Shown in pieces: positions 1-12,558 of a stretch of DNA of 64,000 nt; position 1 is the stretch's first letter; every line of letters starts with the position of its first letter. A program made the position numbers and the translations under genes. The notes under the pieces are model-generated. The model had not been told where the DNA came from. It saw only the letters and a list, made by a program, of their open reading frames with translations, and ran no database searches. The stretch is from Sphingomonas_B tabacisoli (GTDB lineage: Bacteria > Pseudomonadota > Alphaproteobacteria > Sphingomonadales > Sphingomonadaceae): contig NZ_JBHUDY010000003.1 in assembly GCF_042678385.1 (NCBI RefSeq), positions 1 through 64,000 of the forward strand, written 5' to 3'.

Positions 1-45
1 CTGGCTCACTGCCGCCCGCGGCCTAACGGCCGGTTCGGCATGGTG

Positions 46-122
<77 letters not shown>

Positions 123-169
123 TTTTATGCGGTAAGCGCGAAGTTCGTGAAGTTTGTCGCGCTGCCCGA

Positions 170-245
170 GGGGCCATAGCTCAGTTGGGAGAGCGCTAGC
201 TTTGCAAGCTTGAGGTCGTCGGTTCGATCCCGACTGGCTCCACCA
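170..245 (+). tRNA. tRNA-Ala (TGC anticodon)
   Basis: A 76-base cloverleaf. The acceptor arms GGGGCCA and TGGCTCC pair with one G-U, the anticodon loop CTTTGCAAG carries TGC, and CCA is encoded at 243-245. It is the second spacer tRNA, 47 bases after tRNA-Ile, and is cut from the same rrn precursor. Confidence 0.97.
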
Positions 246-494
246 CCGCTGACGTTTCCAGAGATGAAGACTTAAGTTCGGCATCTTGCTGATGTTGAGG
301 CGGTTCGCCGCCTCTCTTTGACATTGTGAATGGGTTTTAAATCGATGCCGCGACGGCGTCGTGGAGCTTTGGCTCCGCAGCGTCGGTCGTATTAACAGGC
401 TGAGATTATATCCGCATCAACCGCTTCAGCGTTTTGCCGAGTGGCTTCGGACTTTGGTCCGGACGCTCAGCGCTGTCGTTGGTGGTGTGGACTC
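246..494 (+). promoter_or_regulatory. rrn spacer with boxA-like site and 23S processing stem
   Basis: No gene is seen in this 249-base stretch. At 314-323 it holds CTCTTTGACA, close to the boxA antitermination element of rrn operons, right after a GC hairpin (299-312). Bases 468-494 are complementary to 3291-3316 downstream of 23S apart from one mismatch and one bulge, which forms the expected RNase III processing stem. A second, outer complementarity joins about 331-350 (ATCGATGCCG) to about 3340-3361 (CGGGCATCGAT). These pairings set the 23S ends. Confidence 0.7.
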
Positions 495-3290
<2,796 letters not shown>

Positions 3291-3385
3291 GAGTCCCACC
3301 ATCAACGACAGCGCTGATGGCGGATGTAAGTTCAGCCTGCACGGGCATCGATTTGAACCCACTTAACCAACGCGCCGGCTCCATA

Positions 3386-3502
3386 GCTTGGTGGCCATAG
3401 CGTCTGTGACCCACCCGATCCCATCCCGAACTCGGCCGTGAAACCAGACAGCGCCGATGGTACTATCGCTTAAGCGATGGAAGAGTAGGTCGTCGCCAGG
3501 CT
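3386..3502 (+). rRNA. 5S ribosomal RNA
   Basis: About 117 bases. The ends GCTTGGTGGC and GTCGCCAGGCT pair to form helix I. The conserved CGATCCCATCCCGAACTCGG segment starts at about 3416. It sits about 95 bases after 23S in the same transcript. Ends are approximate. Confidence 0.94.
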
Positions 3503-3600
3503 TTGCAGCCGGCGCGCCGGTTAAGTGGAACCCATTCACATGTTCGAGCCGCACAGGCTTCCCGCACCTGCGGGCGGCCTCTGCGGCTCAAGCTTTTTGG

Positions 3601-3677
<77 letters not shown>

Positions 3678-3685
3678 GATCCAAA

Positions 3686-3724
3686 TGCCCCCGTCGCTTC
3701 AACGGTCGGCGGCTTTTTCGTTTC
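3686..3724 (+). terminator. possible rrn operon terminator
   Basis: An imperfect GC-rich hairpin (GCCCCCGTCG and CGGTCGGCGGC arms) is followed by CTTTTTCGTTT just after the initiator tRNA. The position suits the end of the rrn transcript, but the stem has mismatches. Confidence 0.4.
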
Positions 3725-3804
3725 GCGCCAGCCCTGCTTTTGACCCACATGCGCCGAACCGTGGCTACGCAACGCTCGCTTGCGCTGGCGCTGTGGAACT
3801 AACC

Positions 3805-3833
3805 TTGTCCGGCCGCATCGCACTTCATAGCTT
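3805..3833 (+). promoter_or_regulatory. candidate promoter of the L,D-transpeptidase-like gene
   Basis: TTGTCC (3805-3810), 17 bases, TAGCTT (3828-3833). Only seven bases separate the -10-like box from the ATG at 3841 and no Shine-Dalgarno sequence is present, so transcription could start at the start codon itself (leaderless mRNA). Inferred from sequence alone. Confidence 0.4.
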
Positions 3834-3840
3834 TGATTCC

Positions 3841-4437
3841 ATGTTGATTACGCGGCGGGGACTGATCGGATCGGTAGCAGCGATGGCGGCGATGCCTGCC
3901 TTCGCGCCTGTGAGCGCGCTTGCAGCGCCGTGCGGGCCGATCGTGGACGCGGCCAGACGCGCGCTTGCAATCCATGGCGCTGCGGCCGGAGCGCGCGACG
4001 TGGTCGGCGTTGCCGACTTCAGCCACGCATCTTCGGATCGCCGCTTTCATCTGGTCGACATGTCCAATGGCCGCGTGTCCAGCTTTCTCGTGGCGCACGG
4101 CCGCGGATCGGATCCTGAACATAGTGGCTGGCTGAAGCGCTTCTCGAACGACGAGGGGTCGAGCGCCACGTCCGCGGGTGTCTATCTCACCGCCGGCGAA
4201 TACCAGGGCAAGCACGGCCGCTCGATGCGGCTGAAGGGCCTCGATGCAACCAACAACAACGCAGAACCGCGCGCGGTCGTCGTCCACGGCGCCTGGTATG
4301 TCAGTCCGCAGATTCTTGCAGAGCATGGCAAGCTTGGCCGCAGCGAAGGCTGCTTCGCTTTCAGCGAAATCGATCTGCCGGGCGTGCTGGAGCAGCTCGG
4401 CCCCGGCCGCCTGATCACCGCCGGCAAGTTCAGCTAA
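3841..4437 (+). CDS. murein L,D-transpeptidase catalytic domain family protein
   Basis: 198 residues. The N-terminus (MLITRRGLIGSVAAM...) is an export signal with a twin-arginine-like start (TRRGLIG) and a likely cut after ALAA, so the protein should act in the periplasm. The rest matches the YkuD-like murein L,D-transpeptidase family with the conserved histidine in VVVHGAWYVS and the catalytic cysteine in GRSEGCFAF. Family members cross-link or trim peptidoglycan through an L,D-transpeptidase active site; the exact reaction here is not shown. I chose ATG 3841 because the signal sequence begins there; an upstream in-frame start at 3685 would add an implausible extension running back to the tRNA. 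It converges on the DUF4167 gene across a shared terminator. Confidence 0.85.
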   Translation: MLITRRGLIGSVAAMAAMPAFAPVSALAAPCGPIVDAARRALAIHGAAAGARDVVGVADFSHASSDRRFHLVDMSNGRVSSFLVAHGRGSDPEHSGWLKRFSNDEGSSATSAGVYLTAGEYQGKHGRSMRLKGLDATNNNAEPRAVVVHGAWYVSPQILAEHGKLGRSEGCFAFSEIDLPGVLEQLGPGRLITAGKFS

Positions 4438-4451
4438 CTTCGGCACTTAAA

Positions 4452-4487
4452 AAAAAGGGCGCCAGCGGTGATCGCGGACGCCCTTTC
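4452..4487. terminator. bidirectional intrinsic terminator
   Basis: The arms AAAGGGCG and CGCCCTTT are flanked by an A run on the left and CTTTCTTA on the right. It lies between two convergent genes and can serve both. Confidence 0.7.
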
Positions 4488-4507
4488 TTACTATCTGGCA
4501 ACAAGTC

Positions 4508-5188
4508 TCAGGCCGCAGGCGGCACTTCGACTGCATCGTCATTGGCGGTCTCCGTACGCGGGCGGCGTCCACGACGGCGCGGCGCCGGCGCTTCCTCGTT
4601 AGCCGTGTTGTCGACCGCGATCGCCGGCGGCAACCGATCGGCATCGAAGGCCTCGGCCGGCTCGCTGCCTTCCGGACGACGATTGCGAGGGCGGCGCGGA
4701 CGGCGCTGCTGCTCGTCACCGCCACGCTGTTCTTCATTCGCGGCTTCGAAAGCCTGGACGGGCTGCTGCTGCGCCTGCTCCGGCGCCCGCTCGCGGCGTT
4801 CGTCATCGCGGCGGTAGCTGTTGCGCTCGCCCCGGTCGCGATTGTCGCGGCGCTGACCCTGGTCGCGCGCCTCGAACTCGTCGCCGCCGTCATCGCCCTC
4901 GAACTCGTCGTCAGAGCCGCGCTGCGGGCGCTGCTCTTCGAAGCGGGCGCGGGATTCGCTCAGCACGCGGAAATAATGGTCCGCGAACTGAAGATAATAT
5001 TCGGTGGTGACGCGGTCGCCGGCCATCTGCGCGTCGCGCGCGAGATTCTTGTACTTCTCGTGAAGCTGCTGGGCGTTGCCGCGGGCCCGGTTGTCGATCC
5101 GGTTGCCGCCGCCGGGCTGGCCCGGATTTCCCTGCGGCCGGGGGCCGCCACGACCGCGACGGCGGCCGTTCTGACGATTATTGATCAA
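4508..5188 (-). CDS. DUF4167 domain-containing protein
   Basis: 226 residues. The N-terminus is rich in Arg, Gly and Pro (MINNRQNGRRRGRGG...), typical of RNA-binding tails. It is followed by the conserved DUF4167 core at about residues 28-85 (NRARGNAQQLHEKYKN, ARDAQMAGDRV, EYYLQFADHYFRV). The remaining 140 residues are low-complexity acidic and basic stretches (DDEFEGDDGGDEFE, RRDDERRERAPE, RRPRRPRNRRPEG) ending in PPAA, and are probably disordered. The family is common in alphaproteobacteria and has no settled function; the composition suggests nucleic-acid binding. Next to it on the same strand are prmC, prfA and hisS, but a 265-base gap separates them, so it may have its own promoter. Confidence 0.85.
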   Translation of the reverse strand: MINNRQNGRRRGRGGPRPQGNPGQPGGGNRIDNRARGNAQQLHEKYKNLARDAQMAGDRVTTEYYLQFADHYFRVLSESRARFEEQRPQRGSDDEFEGDDGGDEFEARDQGQRRDNRDRGERNSYRRDDERRERAPEQAQQQPVQAFEAANEEQRGGDEQQRRPRRPRNRRPEGSEPAEAFDADRLPPAIAVDNTANEEAPAPRRRGRRPRTETANDDAVEVPPAA

Positions 5189-5453
5189 CGGATGTCCTCT
5201 ACTTCACCCAAAAACTTGCCTGTCCCGCTTGTCGGATGCGCGGCCCGGGGAGCGCTGCGTGCAGTCGCGCGCTTCCGCCAATCGCCAGCGCGGCCGTATC
5301 CTACCGCGTCTTAGCCTGTGGGGATGGAAGGCCGGGTTTCGAGCCGCCGCGGCGGTTAGCTTTCGAAAACTGCCTTCCCCTCTAGGCCCCTATCTAGTGG
5401 CTGCGCGCCGAAAATCCAAGCTCTATTTAGGGAAGAAATCTTGCTGATCTGTG
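5189..5453. other. intergenic stretch upstream of the DUF4167 gene
   Basis: 265 bases without a supported gene. It should hold the 5' leader and promoter of the DUF4167 gene and the 3' end of the hisS-prfA-prmC transcript. I see no clear terminator hairpin or repeat. The short frames crossing it lack coding character. Confidence 0.5.
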
Positions 5454-6275
5454 TCAGACCAAAGTGACGCCAAGGCAGCGGTCGAGTCCTGCCAAGTCCT
5501 TGTGAACACTGACCTGCAATCCCTGTGCTCGAAACAGCGCAGAGACAGCTTTGGCTTGATTTGAGCCGATCTCGATCGCCCCGAATCCACCCGGCGCCAG
5601 CAGCCGCGAAAGCTCGGGCGCGATCCGGCGATAGTCGTCCAGCCCGTCCGGGCCGGCATAGAGCGCCGAGGCTGGCTCGTGGTCCGCAACGTCGGGCGGA
5701 AGGGCGGCGTTTGCTTCGATGTAGGGCGGATTGCACAGGATCAGATCGAACTGCGCATCGAGCGCGTCGCCCCAATCGCCCCGCAGAAAACGAGCGCGTT
5801 CGGCAAAGCCAAGCCGCCTCGCATTGCCGCTTGCGACCGCCAAGGCCGCAGAGGAACGATCGACGCCCCAGCCCCGTGCGTCGGGCCAATGATCCAAAGC
5901 TGCGATCAACAGAGCGCCAGATCCGGTGCCGAGATCGAGAACGCTTTCGGGGATGCGCTTGCCGAAATGGGCGATCGCCGCCTCGATCAGCGTCTCGCTG
6001 TCCGGCCGCGGAATCAGCACGTCGGGCGTGACGGCGAGTTCCAGTGTCCAGAAATGCTTGGTGCCGGTGATGTAGGCGACCGGCTCGTGCGCGAGGCGGC
6101 GACGAAGCAGGGTGTCGAACGCGGCGGGAATGCTGCGCTCCGGCCCGAGCAGCAGCGCCTCGCGCGAAATGCCGAGCGCATGGGCGAGGAGGAGTTCGGC
6201 GTCGAGGCGGGGCGTTTCGCTGGTGCGTTCCAGCCGTTTGGCAGCGTCGGCCAGGGCCGCACGCATTTCACCCAT
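5454..6275 (-). CDS. prmC: peptide chain release factor N5-glutamine methyltransferase
   Basis: 273 residues. PrmC methylates the glutamine of the GGQ motif of release factors with S-adenosylmethionine, which raises termination efficiency. The helical N-terminal domain (1-75) is followed by a Rossmann methyltransferase fold with motif I DLGTGSGALLIA (about 115-126) and the catalytic NPPY motif (ILCNPPYIEA, about 185). Length is normal for the family. It overlaps the end of prfA, its substrate gene, by 8 bases; prfA-prmC pairing is widespread and supports the call. ATG 6275 is used; ATG 6266 three codons later is possible. Confidence 0.96.
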   Translation of the reverse strand: MGEMRAALADAAKRLERTSETPRLDAELLLAHALGISREALLLGPERSIPAAFDTLLRRRLAHEPVAYITGTKHFWTLELAVTPDVLIPRPDSETLIEAAIAHFGKRIPESVLDLGTGSGALLIAALDHWPDARGWGVDRSSAALAVASGNARRLGFAERARFLRGDWGDALDAQFDLILCNPPYIEANAALPPDVADHEPASALYAGPDGLDDYRRIAPELSRLLAPGGFGAIEIGSNQAKAVSALFRAQGLQVSVHKDLAGLDRCLGVTLV

Positions 6276-7341
6276 CCAGATTCGCCAGCCGAGCGGCCTG
6301 ATCCTCGGCGATCAGCGCATCGATCAGCTCGTCCATATGCCCTTCGAGGATTTCGGGCAGGCGGTGCAGCGTCAGGTTGATGCGGTGATCGGTCACCCTC
6401 CCCTGCGGGAAGTTGTAGGTGCGAATGCGCTCCGACCGATCACCCGATCCCACCATCGACTTGCGCGCCCCCGCGCGCTCACTGGCCAGCCGCTCGCGCT
6501 CCAGCTCGTACAGACGAGTGCGGAGAACCTTCATCGCCTTGGCGCGGTTCTTGTGCTGCGAACGCTCGTCCTGCTGGATGACGACGATGCCGGTCGGCAA
6601 GTGCGTGATCCGCACCGCGGAATCGGTCGTGTTGACACCCTGCCCGCCGGGCCCCGACGAGCGATAGATGTCGACGCGCAGATCCTTCTCGTCGATATGG
6701 ACGTCGACATCCTCGGCCTCGGGCAGCACGGCGACGGTGGCGGCGGAGGTGTGGATGCGCCCGCCGCTCTCGGTCGCCGGCACGCGCTGCACGCGGTGGA
6801 CGCCGCTTTCGTATTTGAGCCGCGCGAACACGCCTTGGCCGGCGACGCTCGCCACGACTTCCTTGAAGCCGCCCAGCTCCGACGCGCTGGCGGAGATCAG
6901 CTCGACGCGCCAGCCGCGCTCCTCGGCATAGCGCTGGTACATGCGGAACAGGTCGCCGGCGAACAAAGCCGCCTCGTCGCCGCCGGTGCCTGCCCGGATC
7001 TCAAGCATCGCCGGGCGTTCGTCGGCGGCATCGCGGGGGAGGAGCTTGACGGCCAAGTCGCGCTCCGCCTCGGGCAGCCGTTCGCGGATCGACGCGGCTT
7101 CCTCGGCAGCCATGTCGCGGATGTCGGGATCATTGTCGTTCGCCATGTCGGCGAGCACATCGAGCTCGGCGCGCAGCCGCCGCACTTCGCCCGCCGCCGC
7201 CGCGACCGGTTCCAGCTCGGCATATTCCTTGGAAACTGACACGAAGCGCTCGGCCGCCAGCTCGCCCGACGCCATCAGCGCCTGCAACTCGTCCCGCCGC
7301 GCCTCGATCTGCGCGATCCGTTCAGCAGAGATGGTGGTCAT
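6268..7341 (-). CDS. prfA: peptide chain release factor 1
   Basis: 357 residues, full length for RF1. RF1 reads UAA and UAG and triggers peptide release in the ribosome. The codon-recognition tripeptide is PAT in RVPATESGGR (RF1-type PxT), and the catalytic GGQ lies in RSSGPGGQGVNTT (about residues 224-236). The N-terminal coiled region (1-100) is typical. The start overlaps the hisS stop by four bases (ATGA), and the end overlaps prmC, so the three genes form one coupled operon. Confidence 0.97.
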   Translation of the reverse strand: MTTISAERIAQIEARRDELQALMASGELAAERFVSVSKEYAELEPVAAAAGEVRRLRAELDVLADMANDNDPDIRDMAAEEAASIRERLPEAERDLAVKLLPRDAADERPAMLEIRAGTGGDEAALFAGDLFRMYQRYAEERGWRVELISASASELGGFKEVVASVAGQGVFARLKYESGVHRVQRVPATESGGRIHTSAATVAVLPEAEDVDVHIDEKDLRVDIYRSSGPGGQGVNTTDSAVRITHLPTGIVVIQQDERSQHKNRAKAMKVLRTRLYELERERLASERAGARKSMVGSGDRSERIRTYNFPQGRVTDHRINLTLHRLPEILEGHMDELIDALIAEDQAARLANLDG

Positions 7342-8597
7342 TCTACTCCGCCGACTAGATAGCTCTGACCCAAGGCATCCATGATCTTCTGGGATAGCTG
7401 CATGCTTTCAGCAGACTCACGTTCCGACGTGCTGAGAAAAAGCTGATCCTCTCGGACGTATAAGAGTCCCTTCGCACCTCGCTTACGCGCCAGCTCAGCG
7501 CGCCGCTTGGCATTTCCGCGGAATGGAAGCTCTGTCGCCACGCCACAAGAACGAAGACGCGCCGCGATCTTGATGGCTTCAGATTCGAGCTCGGGCTTGT
7601 CGGGAATCACGGCAACTGAAGGCGCATCGCCTTCGGGCGCTTCGATCAGCATCGCCAACCGCTCGATCCCCGCCGCCCAGCCGACCGCCGGGGTGTGCGA
7701 GCCTCCCAGCGTCTCGATCAGCCCGTCATAGCGGCCGCCGCCCAGCACCGTGCCTTGCGCGCCGAGGCGATCGGTGACGAACTCGAAGGCGGTGTGCCGG
7801 TAATAATCGAGCCCGCGCACCAGCCGCGGATTGCGCGTCCAGGCGACGCCCGCAGCGTCCAGCCCTTTCGTGACGGCCTCGAAGAACGCGCCGGCTTCGC
7901 TGGTCAGCACATCGTCGATCGCGGGGGCTTCATCGGCGATCGGGCGGTCGCGCGGGTCCTTGCTATCGAGGATGCGCATCGGGTTGCGCTCCAGCCGGTC
8001 GAGACTGTCTTCGGAAAGCTCGCCGCGATGCGCCGTGAAGTGCCGAACCAGCGCATCGCGCCAGGCGTTGCGTGTCTCGGCATCCCCTAGCGTGTTGAGT
8101 TGCAGCGTCACGCCCTCACTCACACCTAGCTCGCGCAGCAATTGGTCGGCCATCACAAGCAGCTCCACGTCCGCCGCCGGCTCGGCCGCGCCGATCACTT
8201 CGGCGTCGAGCTGGTGGAACTGGCGAAACCGCCCCTTTTGCGGCCGCTCGTAGCGGAACAGCGGCCCGTGCGTCGCCACCTTCAGCGGCGCATATTGCTG
8301 CCAACCCTCGGTCAGATAGGCGCGCGCAATGCCGGCGGTGAATTCGGGGCGTAGCGTCAGCGAATCCCCGCCGCGATCCTCGAACGTGTACATCTCCTTC
8401 GAGACGACGTCAGTGGTTTCACCCAACGAGCGCGCGAACACCGCGGTTGCCTCGAATACGGGCACTTCGACACGCTGGAATGCATAGAGCTTGCGCACGC
8501 GCTCGAACGTGTCGACGACGTGCTGAAAGCGCAGCGCCTGCTCGCCGAGCATGTCCTGCGTGCCGCGGATCGGCCGGGGAGTTTCGATCTTTGCCAT
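7338..8597 (-). CDS. hisS: histidine-tRNA ligase
   Basis: 419 residues. This class II synthetase charges tRNA-His in the cytoplasm. Visible motifs are motif 2 (FRYERPQKGRFRQFHQ), the histidine-binding segment GLDYYRHTAFEF, GGGRYDGLIE, and motif 3 near AVGWAAGIERLAM. A C-terminal anticodon-binding domain spans about 325-419. It is distinct from hisZ at 52265-53368 in this window, a HisRS-like regulatory paralogue. It is first in the hisS-prfA-prmC operon. Confidence 0.96.
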   Translation of the reverse strand: MAKIETPRPIRGTQDMLGEQALRFQHVVDTFERVRKLYAFQRVEVPVFEATAVFARSLGETTDVVSKEMYTFEDRGGDSLTLRPEFTAGIARAYLTEGWQQYAPLKVATHGPLFRYERPQKGRFRQFHQLDAEVIGAAEPAADVELLVMADQLLRELGVSEGVTLQLNTLGDAETRNAWRDALVRHFTAHRGELSEDSLDRLERNPMRILDSKDPRDRPIADEAPAIDDVLTSEAGAFFEAVTKGLDAAGVAWTRNPRLVRGLDYYRHTAFEFVTDRLGAQGTVLGGGRYDGLIETLGGSHTPAVGWAAGIERLAMLIEAPEGDAPSVAVIPDKPELESEAIKIAARLRSCGVATELPFRGNAKRRAELARKRGAKGLLYVREDQLFLSTSERESAESMQLSQKIMDALGQSYLVGGVE

Positions 8598-8649
8598 AAA
8601 GCCGCGCTCTCTAGGCGGAGTCGCGTCTTTTCGCTAGCACTTGCCGCGC

Positions 8650-9297
8650 ATGCGGCCCGTGGGTTCCTACATTGCGCCAGAGCGCTTCCTGGCCTTCATC
8701 GTCGTGCTGGGGCTCGCGACCTGGCTGGCCATGTATCATTTCGCCTGGAACCGCGCGGCGATGATCGGTTTCGATATCGCGGCGCTGGTGTTCCTCGCCT
8801 CGATCTCGACCTTGCTTCGCCGCCACGACGTGGCCGACATGCGCACGCTTGCGCGGCGCAATGACGCCAACCGCGTGCTGCTGCTGTTCGTCTCCGGCGC
8901 GGTGATCGTTGCGATCCTGGTGGCGGTCGGCGCCGAAGTGACCGAGCGCGACCAGATGGACGTGTGGGCCAAGGCGCTGGTGATCGCCACGCTCGCGCTC
9001 GCCTGGCTCTTCTCGAACAGCGTCTATGCGCTCCACTACGCGCACATCTACTATCTGCCCGAAATCACGAGCGGCCGCGACCGGGCGGGCATCGACTTTC
9101 CGGGGAAGCGCGAGCCCGACTATTCCGACTTCGTTTATTTCGCTTTCACGCTCGGCATGACGTTCCAAACGTCGGACACCGCAATCAGCAGCCGCGCAGT
9201 GCGGCGCGTCGTCATCCTGCACTGCTTTGCGGCCTTCGTGTTCAACATCGGCGTCCTCGCCTTCACGATCAACGTGCTCGGCAGCGGCGGGTCCTAG
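8650..9297 (+). CDS. DUF1345 domain-containing membrane protein
   Basis: About 215 residues with about five hydrophobic segments: RFLAFIVVLGLATWLAMYHF, AAMIGFDIAALVFLASI, VLLLFVSGAVIVAILVAVGA, ALVIATLALAWLFSNSVYAL and VVILHCFAAFVFNIGVLAFTI. The signature DFPGKREPDYSDFVYFAFTLGMTFQTSD is characteristic of the DUF1345 family, an inner-membrane family without a known function. ATG 8650 is used; an in-frame TTG at 8641 three codons earlier is possible and neither has a clear Shine-Dalgarno site. It is divergent from hisS, whose start lies about 50 bases away. Confidence 0.85.
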   Translation: MRPVGSYIAPERFLAFIVVLGLATWLAMYHFAWNRAAMIGFDIAALVFLASISTLLRRHDVADMRTLARRNDANRVLLLFVSGAVIVAILVAVGAEVTERDQMDVWAKALVIATLALAWLFSNSVYALHYAHIYYLPEITSGRDRAGIDFPGKREPDYSDFVYFAFTLGMTFQTSDTAISSRAVRRVVILHCFAAFVFNIGVLAFTINVLGSGGS

Positions 9298-9329
9298 CGC
9301 GGCCCGCGAAACATCGTTAGCGAAGCGGC

Positions 9330-11201
9330 ATGAAGCTGCTGTTCCCGCTCGCCTTTCTCCTCGCCGCTCCTGCCCTTGCCGATGTCCCCGCGGCGCGCGA
9401 CGTGCCGTTCCGGGGCACGATGACGCTTGCCGTTGATCTTCGGGACGTGACGCAGGGTATCTTCCGCGTCCGCCAGACCATTCCGGTCACTGGCCCCGGA
9501 CCGGTGGTGCTGCTCTATCCCAAGTGGAAGCCGGGCAACCACGCACCTTCGGGGCAGATCGAGAATCTTGCCGGGCTGAAGCTCAGCGCGAACGGCAAGC
9601 CGCTAGCGTGGCGCCGCGATCCGGTCGAGATGTTCGCTTTCCATGTCGACGTGCCGGCGGGCGCGACCGAGATCGAGGCGGAGTTCCAGTATCTCTCGCC
9701 GCAAAAGGACGGATCGGACCGCCGCGTGTTCGGGCCGACGATGGCGAACCTGCAGTGGGAGTCGGTTTCGCTCTATCCGGCCGGCTATTACGTCCACAAT
9801 ATCCCTGTCCGGGCGAGCGCGACCTACCCGGCGGGCTGGACCGGCTGGACCGCGCTTCGGGGGACGCAGCAGGGCGGGACGGTCACCTATGGCGAAGTCC
9901 CCTACGACATCCTCGTCGATTCGCCCGTCTACGCCGGGGCGCACGCGAAGCAGGTGCAGCTCGACCCGCAGGTGACGTTCGACATCGTCGCGGATTCGCC
10001 CTGGCAGACTGCGATCACGCCGGAGCAGATCGCGCTGCACAAGAACCTGATCGTGCAGGCCGACAAATTGTTCGGCACACGGCACTACGACCATTACGAT
10101 TTCCTGGTCGCGCTTTCCGACTATCAGTCGGGCGACGGGCTCGAGCATCACCGCAGTTCCGAGAACACGCTCGACGCCGACCTGCTGACCGATTGGGACG
10201 CAAACCTCTACGATCACTACGTTGTCGCCCACGAATACACGCATAGCTGGAACGGCAAATTCCGCCGCCCGGCGGACCTGTGGACGCCCGATTACAACCA
10301 GCCGATGCAGAACAGCTTGCTCTGGGTCTATGAAGGGCAGACGCAGTTCTGGGGCGACGTGCTCTCGGCGCGCTCCGGCCTCTGGTCCAAGCAGGCCTAT
10401 CTCGATTTCCTGGCGAACGTGGTTGCGCGCTACAGCGAAGGCATGCCGGGCGTGACCTGGCGCAACGTTCAGGACACGACCAACCAGCCGATCGTGACCG
10501 GCCACGGGTCGGGCGGCGCTTGGTCGAGCTGGTTCCGCGGCGCCGACTATTATCGCAACTCGGAGCTGATCTGGATCGAGGCCGACGCGACGATCCGCCG
10601 GCTGTCCAAGGGCAAGAAGAGCATGGACGATTTCGCGCGGCTCTTCTTCGGCGCGGAGCCCGGCCAGTGGGATCACGAGCTGACCTACCGCTTCGAGGAT
10701 GTCGCCGCGGCGCTGAACCAGGTCGTCCCTTATGACTGGACCGGCTTCCTGCGCACGCGCCTCGACGCAACCGATCCGGCGCTGAACCTGAGGATGGTCG
10801 AGGCCGCCGGCTATCGGCTAGCCTTCGGCGACAAGCCGACGGCCTCGTCCAAGGCGCTGTTCGCCAAGGCCAAGACCGACGATTTCACCTATTCACTCGG
10901 GTTCAGCCTGTCGAAGCAGGGCGAGATCAAGGACGTGCGCTGGGACGGGCCCGCCTTCCGTGCTGGTGTCCGCCCGACCGAGACGGTGGTGGCCGTCAAC
11001 GACGCCAAATACGACGCCGAGACGATGGGCCGCGCAATCACCGATGCGAAGGGCGGCAAAGCGCCCGTTCGGCTCACGATCAAGGGCGACGATCGTTATC
11101 GGCAGGTCAGCATCGACTATCGCGGCGGACTGCGCTACCCGCGCCTCGAAAAAATCGGCACCGGAGAGGGTGCGCTCGACCGGCTGCTCGCTCCCAAGTG
11201 A
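9330..11201 (+). CDS. M61 family peptidase (glycyl aminopeptidase-like) with PDZ domain
   Basis: 623 residues. A cleavable signal peptide (MKLLFPLAFLLAAPALA) directs it to the periplasm or outside. The zinc site is H301-E-Y-T-H305 with the third ligand E335 in VYEGQTQFW, which matches the M61 gluzincin family. An N-terminal beta-sandwich (about 20-220) precedes the catalytic domain, and a PDZ-like domain lies near 520-610 (GFSLSKQGEIKDV, AFRAGVRPTETVVAVND). M61 enzymes remove N-terminal glycine or alanine from peptides; the natural substrate here is unknown. The ppa gene follows 27 bases later. Confidence 0.93.
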   Translation: MKLLFPLAFLLAAPALADVPAARDVPFRGTMTLAVDLRDVTQGIFRVRQTIPVTGPGPVVLLYPKWKPGNHAPSGQIENLAGLKLSANGKPLAWRRDPVEMFAFHVDVPAGATEIEAEFQYLSPQKDGSDRRVFGPTMANLQWESVSLYPAGYYVHNIPVRASATYPAGWTGWTALRGTQQGGTVTYGEVPYDILVDSPVYAGAHAKQVQLDPQVTFDIVADSPWQTAITPEQIALHKNLIVQADKLFGTRHYDHYDFLVALSDYQSGDGLEHHRSSENTLDADLLTDWDANLYDHYVVAHEYTHSWNGKFRRPADLWTPDYNQPMQNSLLWVYEGQTQFWGDVLSARSGLWSKQAYLDFLANVVARYSEGMPGVTWRNVQDTTNQPIVTGHGSGGAWSSWFRGADYYRNSELIWIEADATIRRLSKGKKSMDDFARLFFGAEPGQWDHELTYRFEDVAAALNQVVPYDWTGFLRTRLDATDPALNLRMVEAAGYRLAFGDKPTASSKALFAKAKTDDFTYSLGFSLSKQGEIKDVRWDGPAFRAGVRPTETVVAVNDAKYDAETMGRAITDAKGGKAPVRLTIKGDDRYRQVSIDYRGGLRYPRLEKIGTGEGALDRLLAPK

Positions 11202-11228
11202 GCTGATCCTCCAGTTTTCGAGTAAGAC

Positions 11229-11771
11229 ATGAACATCGACCTGATCGCTTGCGGCGACGAGCCGCCGCACAATCTGAACGTCATCATCGAAGTGCCGGTG
11301 GGCGGCGAGCCGGTGAAGTACGAGTTCGACAAGGTGTCGGGCGCGCTGTTCGTCGACCGCATACTGCACACGCCGATGCGTTATCCGGCCAATTACGGCT
11401 TCGTGCCGCACACGCTCTCACCCGATGGCGACCCGCTCGACGCGCTAGTGATCGCGCGCTCGCCTTTCATCCCTGGCTGCGTGGTGCGGGTGCGCCCGAT
11501 CGCGGTGCTGAACCTCGAAGATGAACATGGCGGCGACGAGAAGCTCGTCTGCGTGCCGGTCGATTCGACCTTCCCCTATTACAGCGACGTCGGCGAGCGC
11601 GAGGACCTCCCTTCGATCGTGCTGCAGCAGATCGAACACTTCTTCACCCACTATAAGGATCTCGAAAAAGAGAAGTGGGTGCGCGTCGGTCAATGGGGCG
11701 GCGCCGACGACGCGCGCCGGATCGTCGTCGAAGCGATCGAGCGCGCGAGGGCAGCGAAGACCGCCGCTTGA
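11229..11771 (+). CDS. ppa: inorganic diphosphatase
   Basis: 180 residues, a family I soluble pyrophosphatase that hydrolyses PPi to phosphate in the cytoplasm and drives biosynthetic reactions. The signature DGDPLDALVI and nearby YPANYGFVPHT, EDEHGGDEKL and the C-terminal HYKDLEKEKWV match the family, including the metal-binding aspartates. It probably shares a transcript with the M61 gene. A perfect hairpin (GGCGCCAT/ATGGCGCC, 11783-11802) lies just after its stop inside the end of the convergent SDR gene, without a T tract. Confidence 0.97.
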   Translation: MNIDLIACGDEPPHNLNVIIEVPVGGEPVKYEFDKVSGALFVDRILHTPMRYPANYGFVPHTLSPDGDPLDALVIARSPFIPGCVVRVRPIAVLNLEDEHGGDEKLVCVPVDSTFPYYSDVGEREDLPSIVLQQIEHFFTHYKDLEKEKWVRVGQWGGADDARRIVVEAIERARAAKTAA

Positions 11772-11775
11772 GCCC

Positions 11776-12554
<779 letters not shown>

Positions 12555-12558
<4 letters not shown>
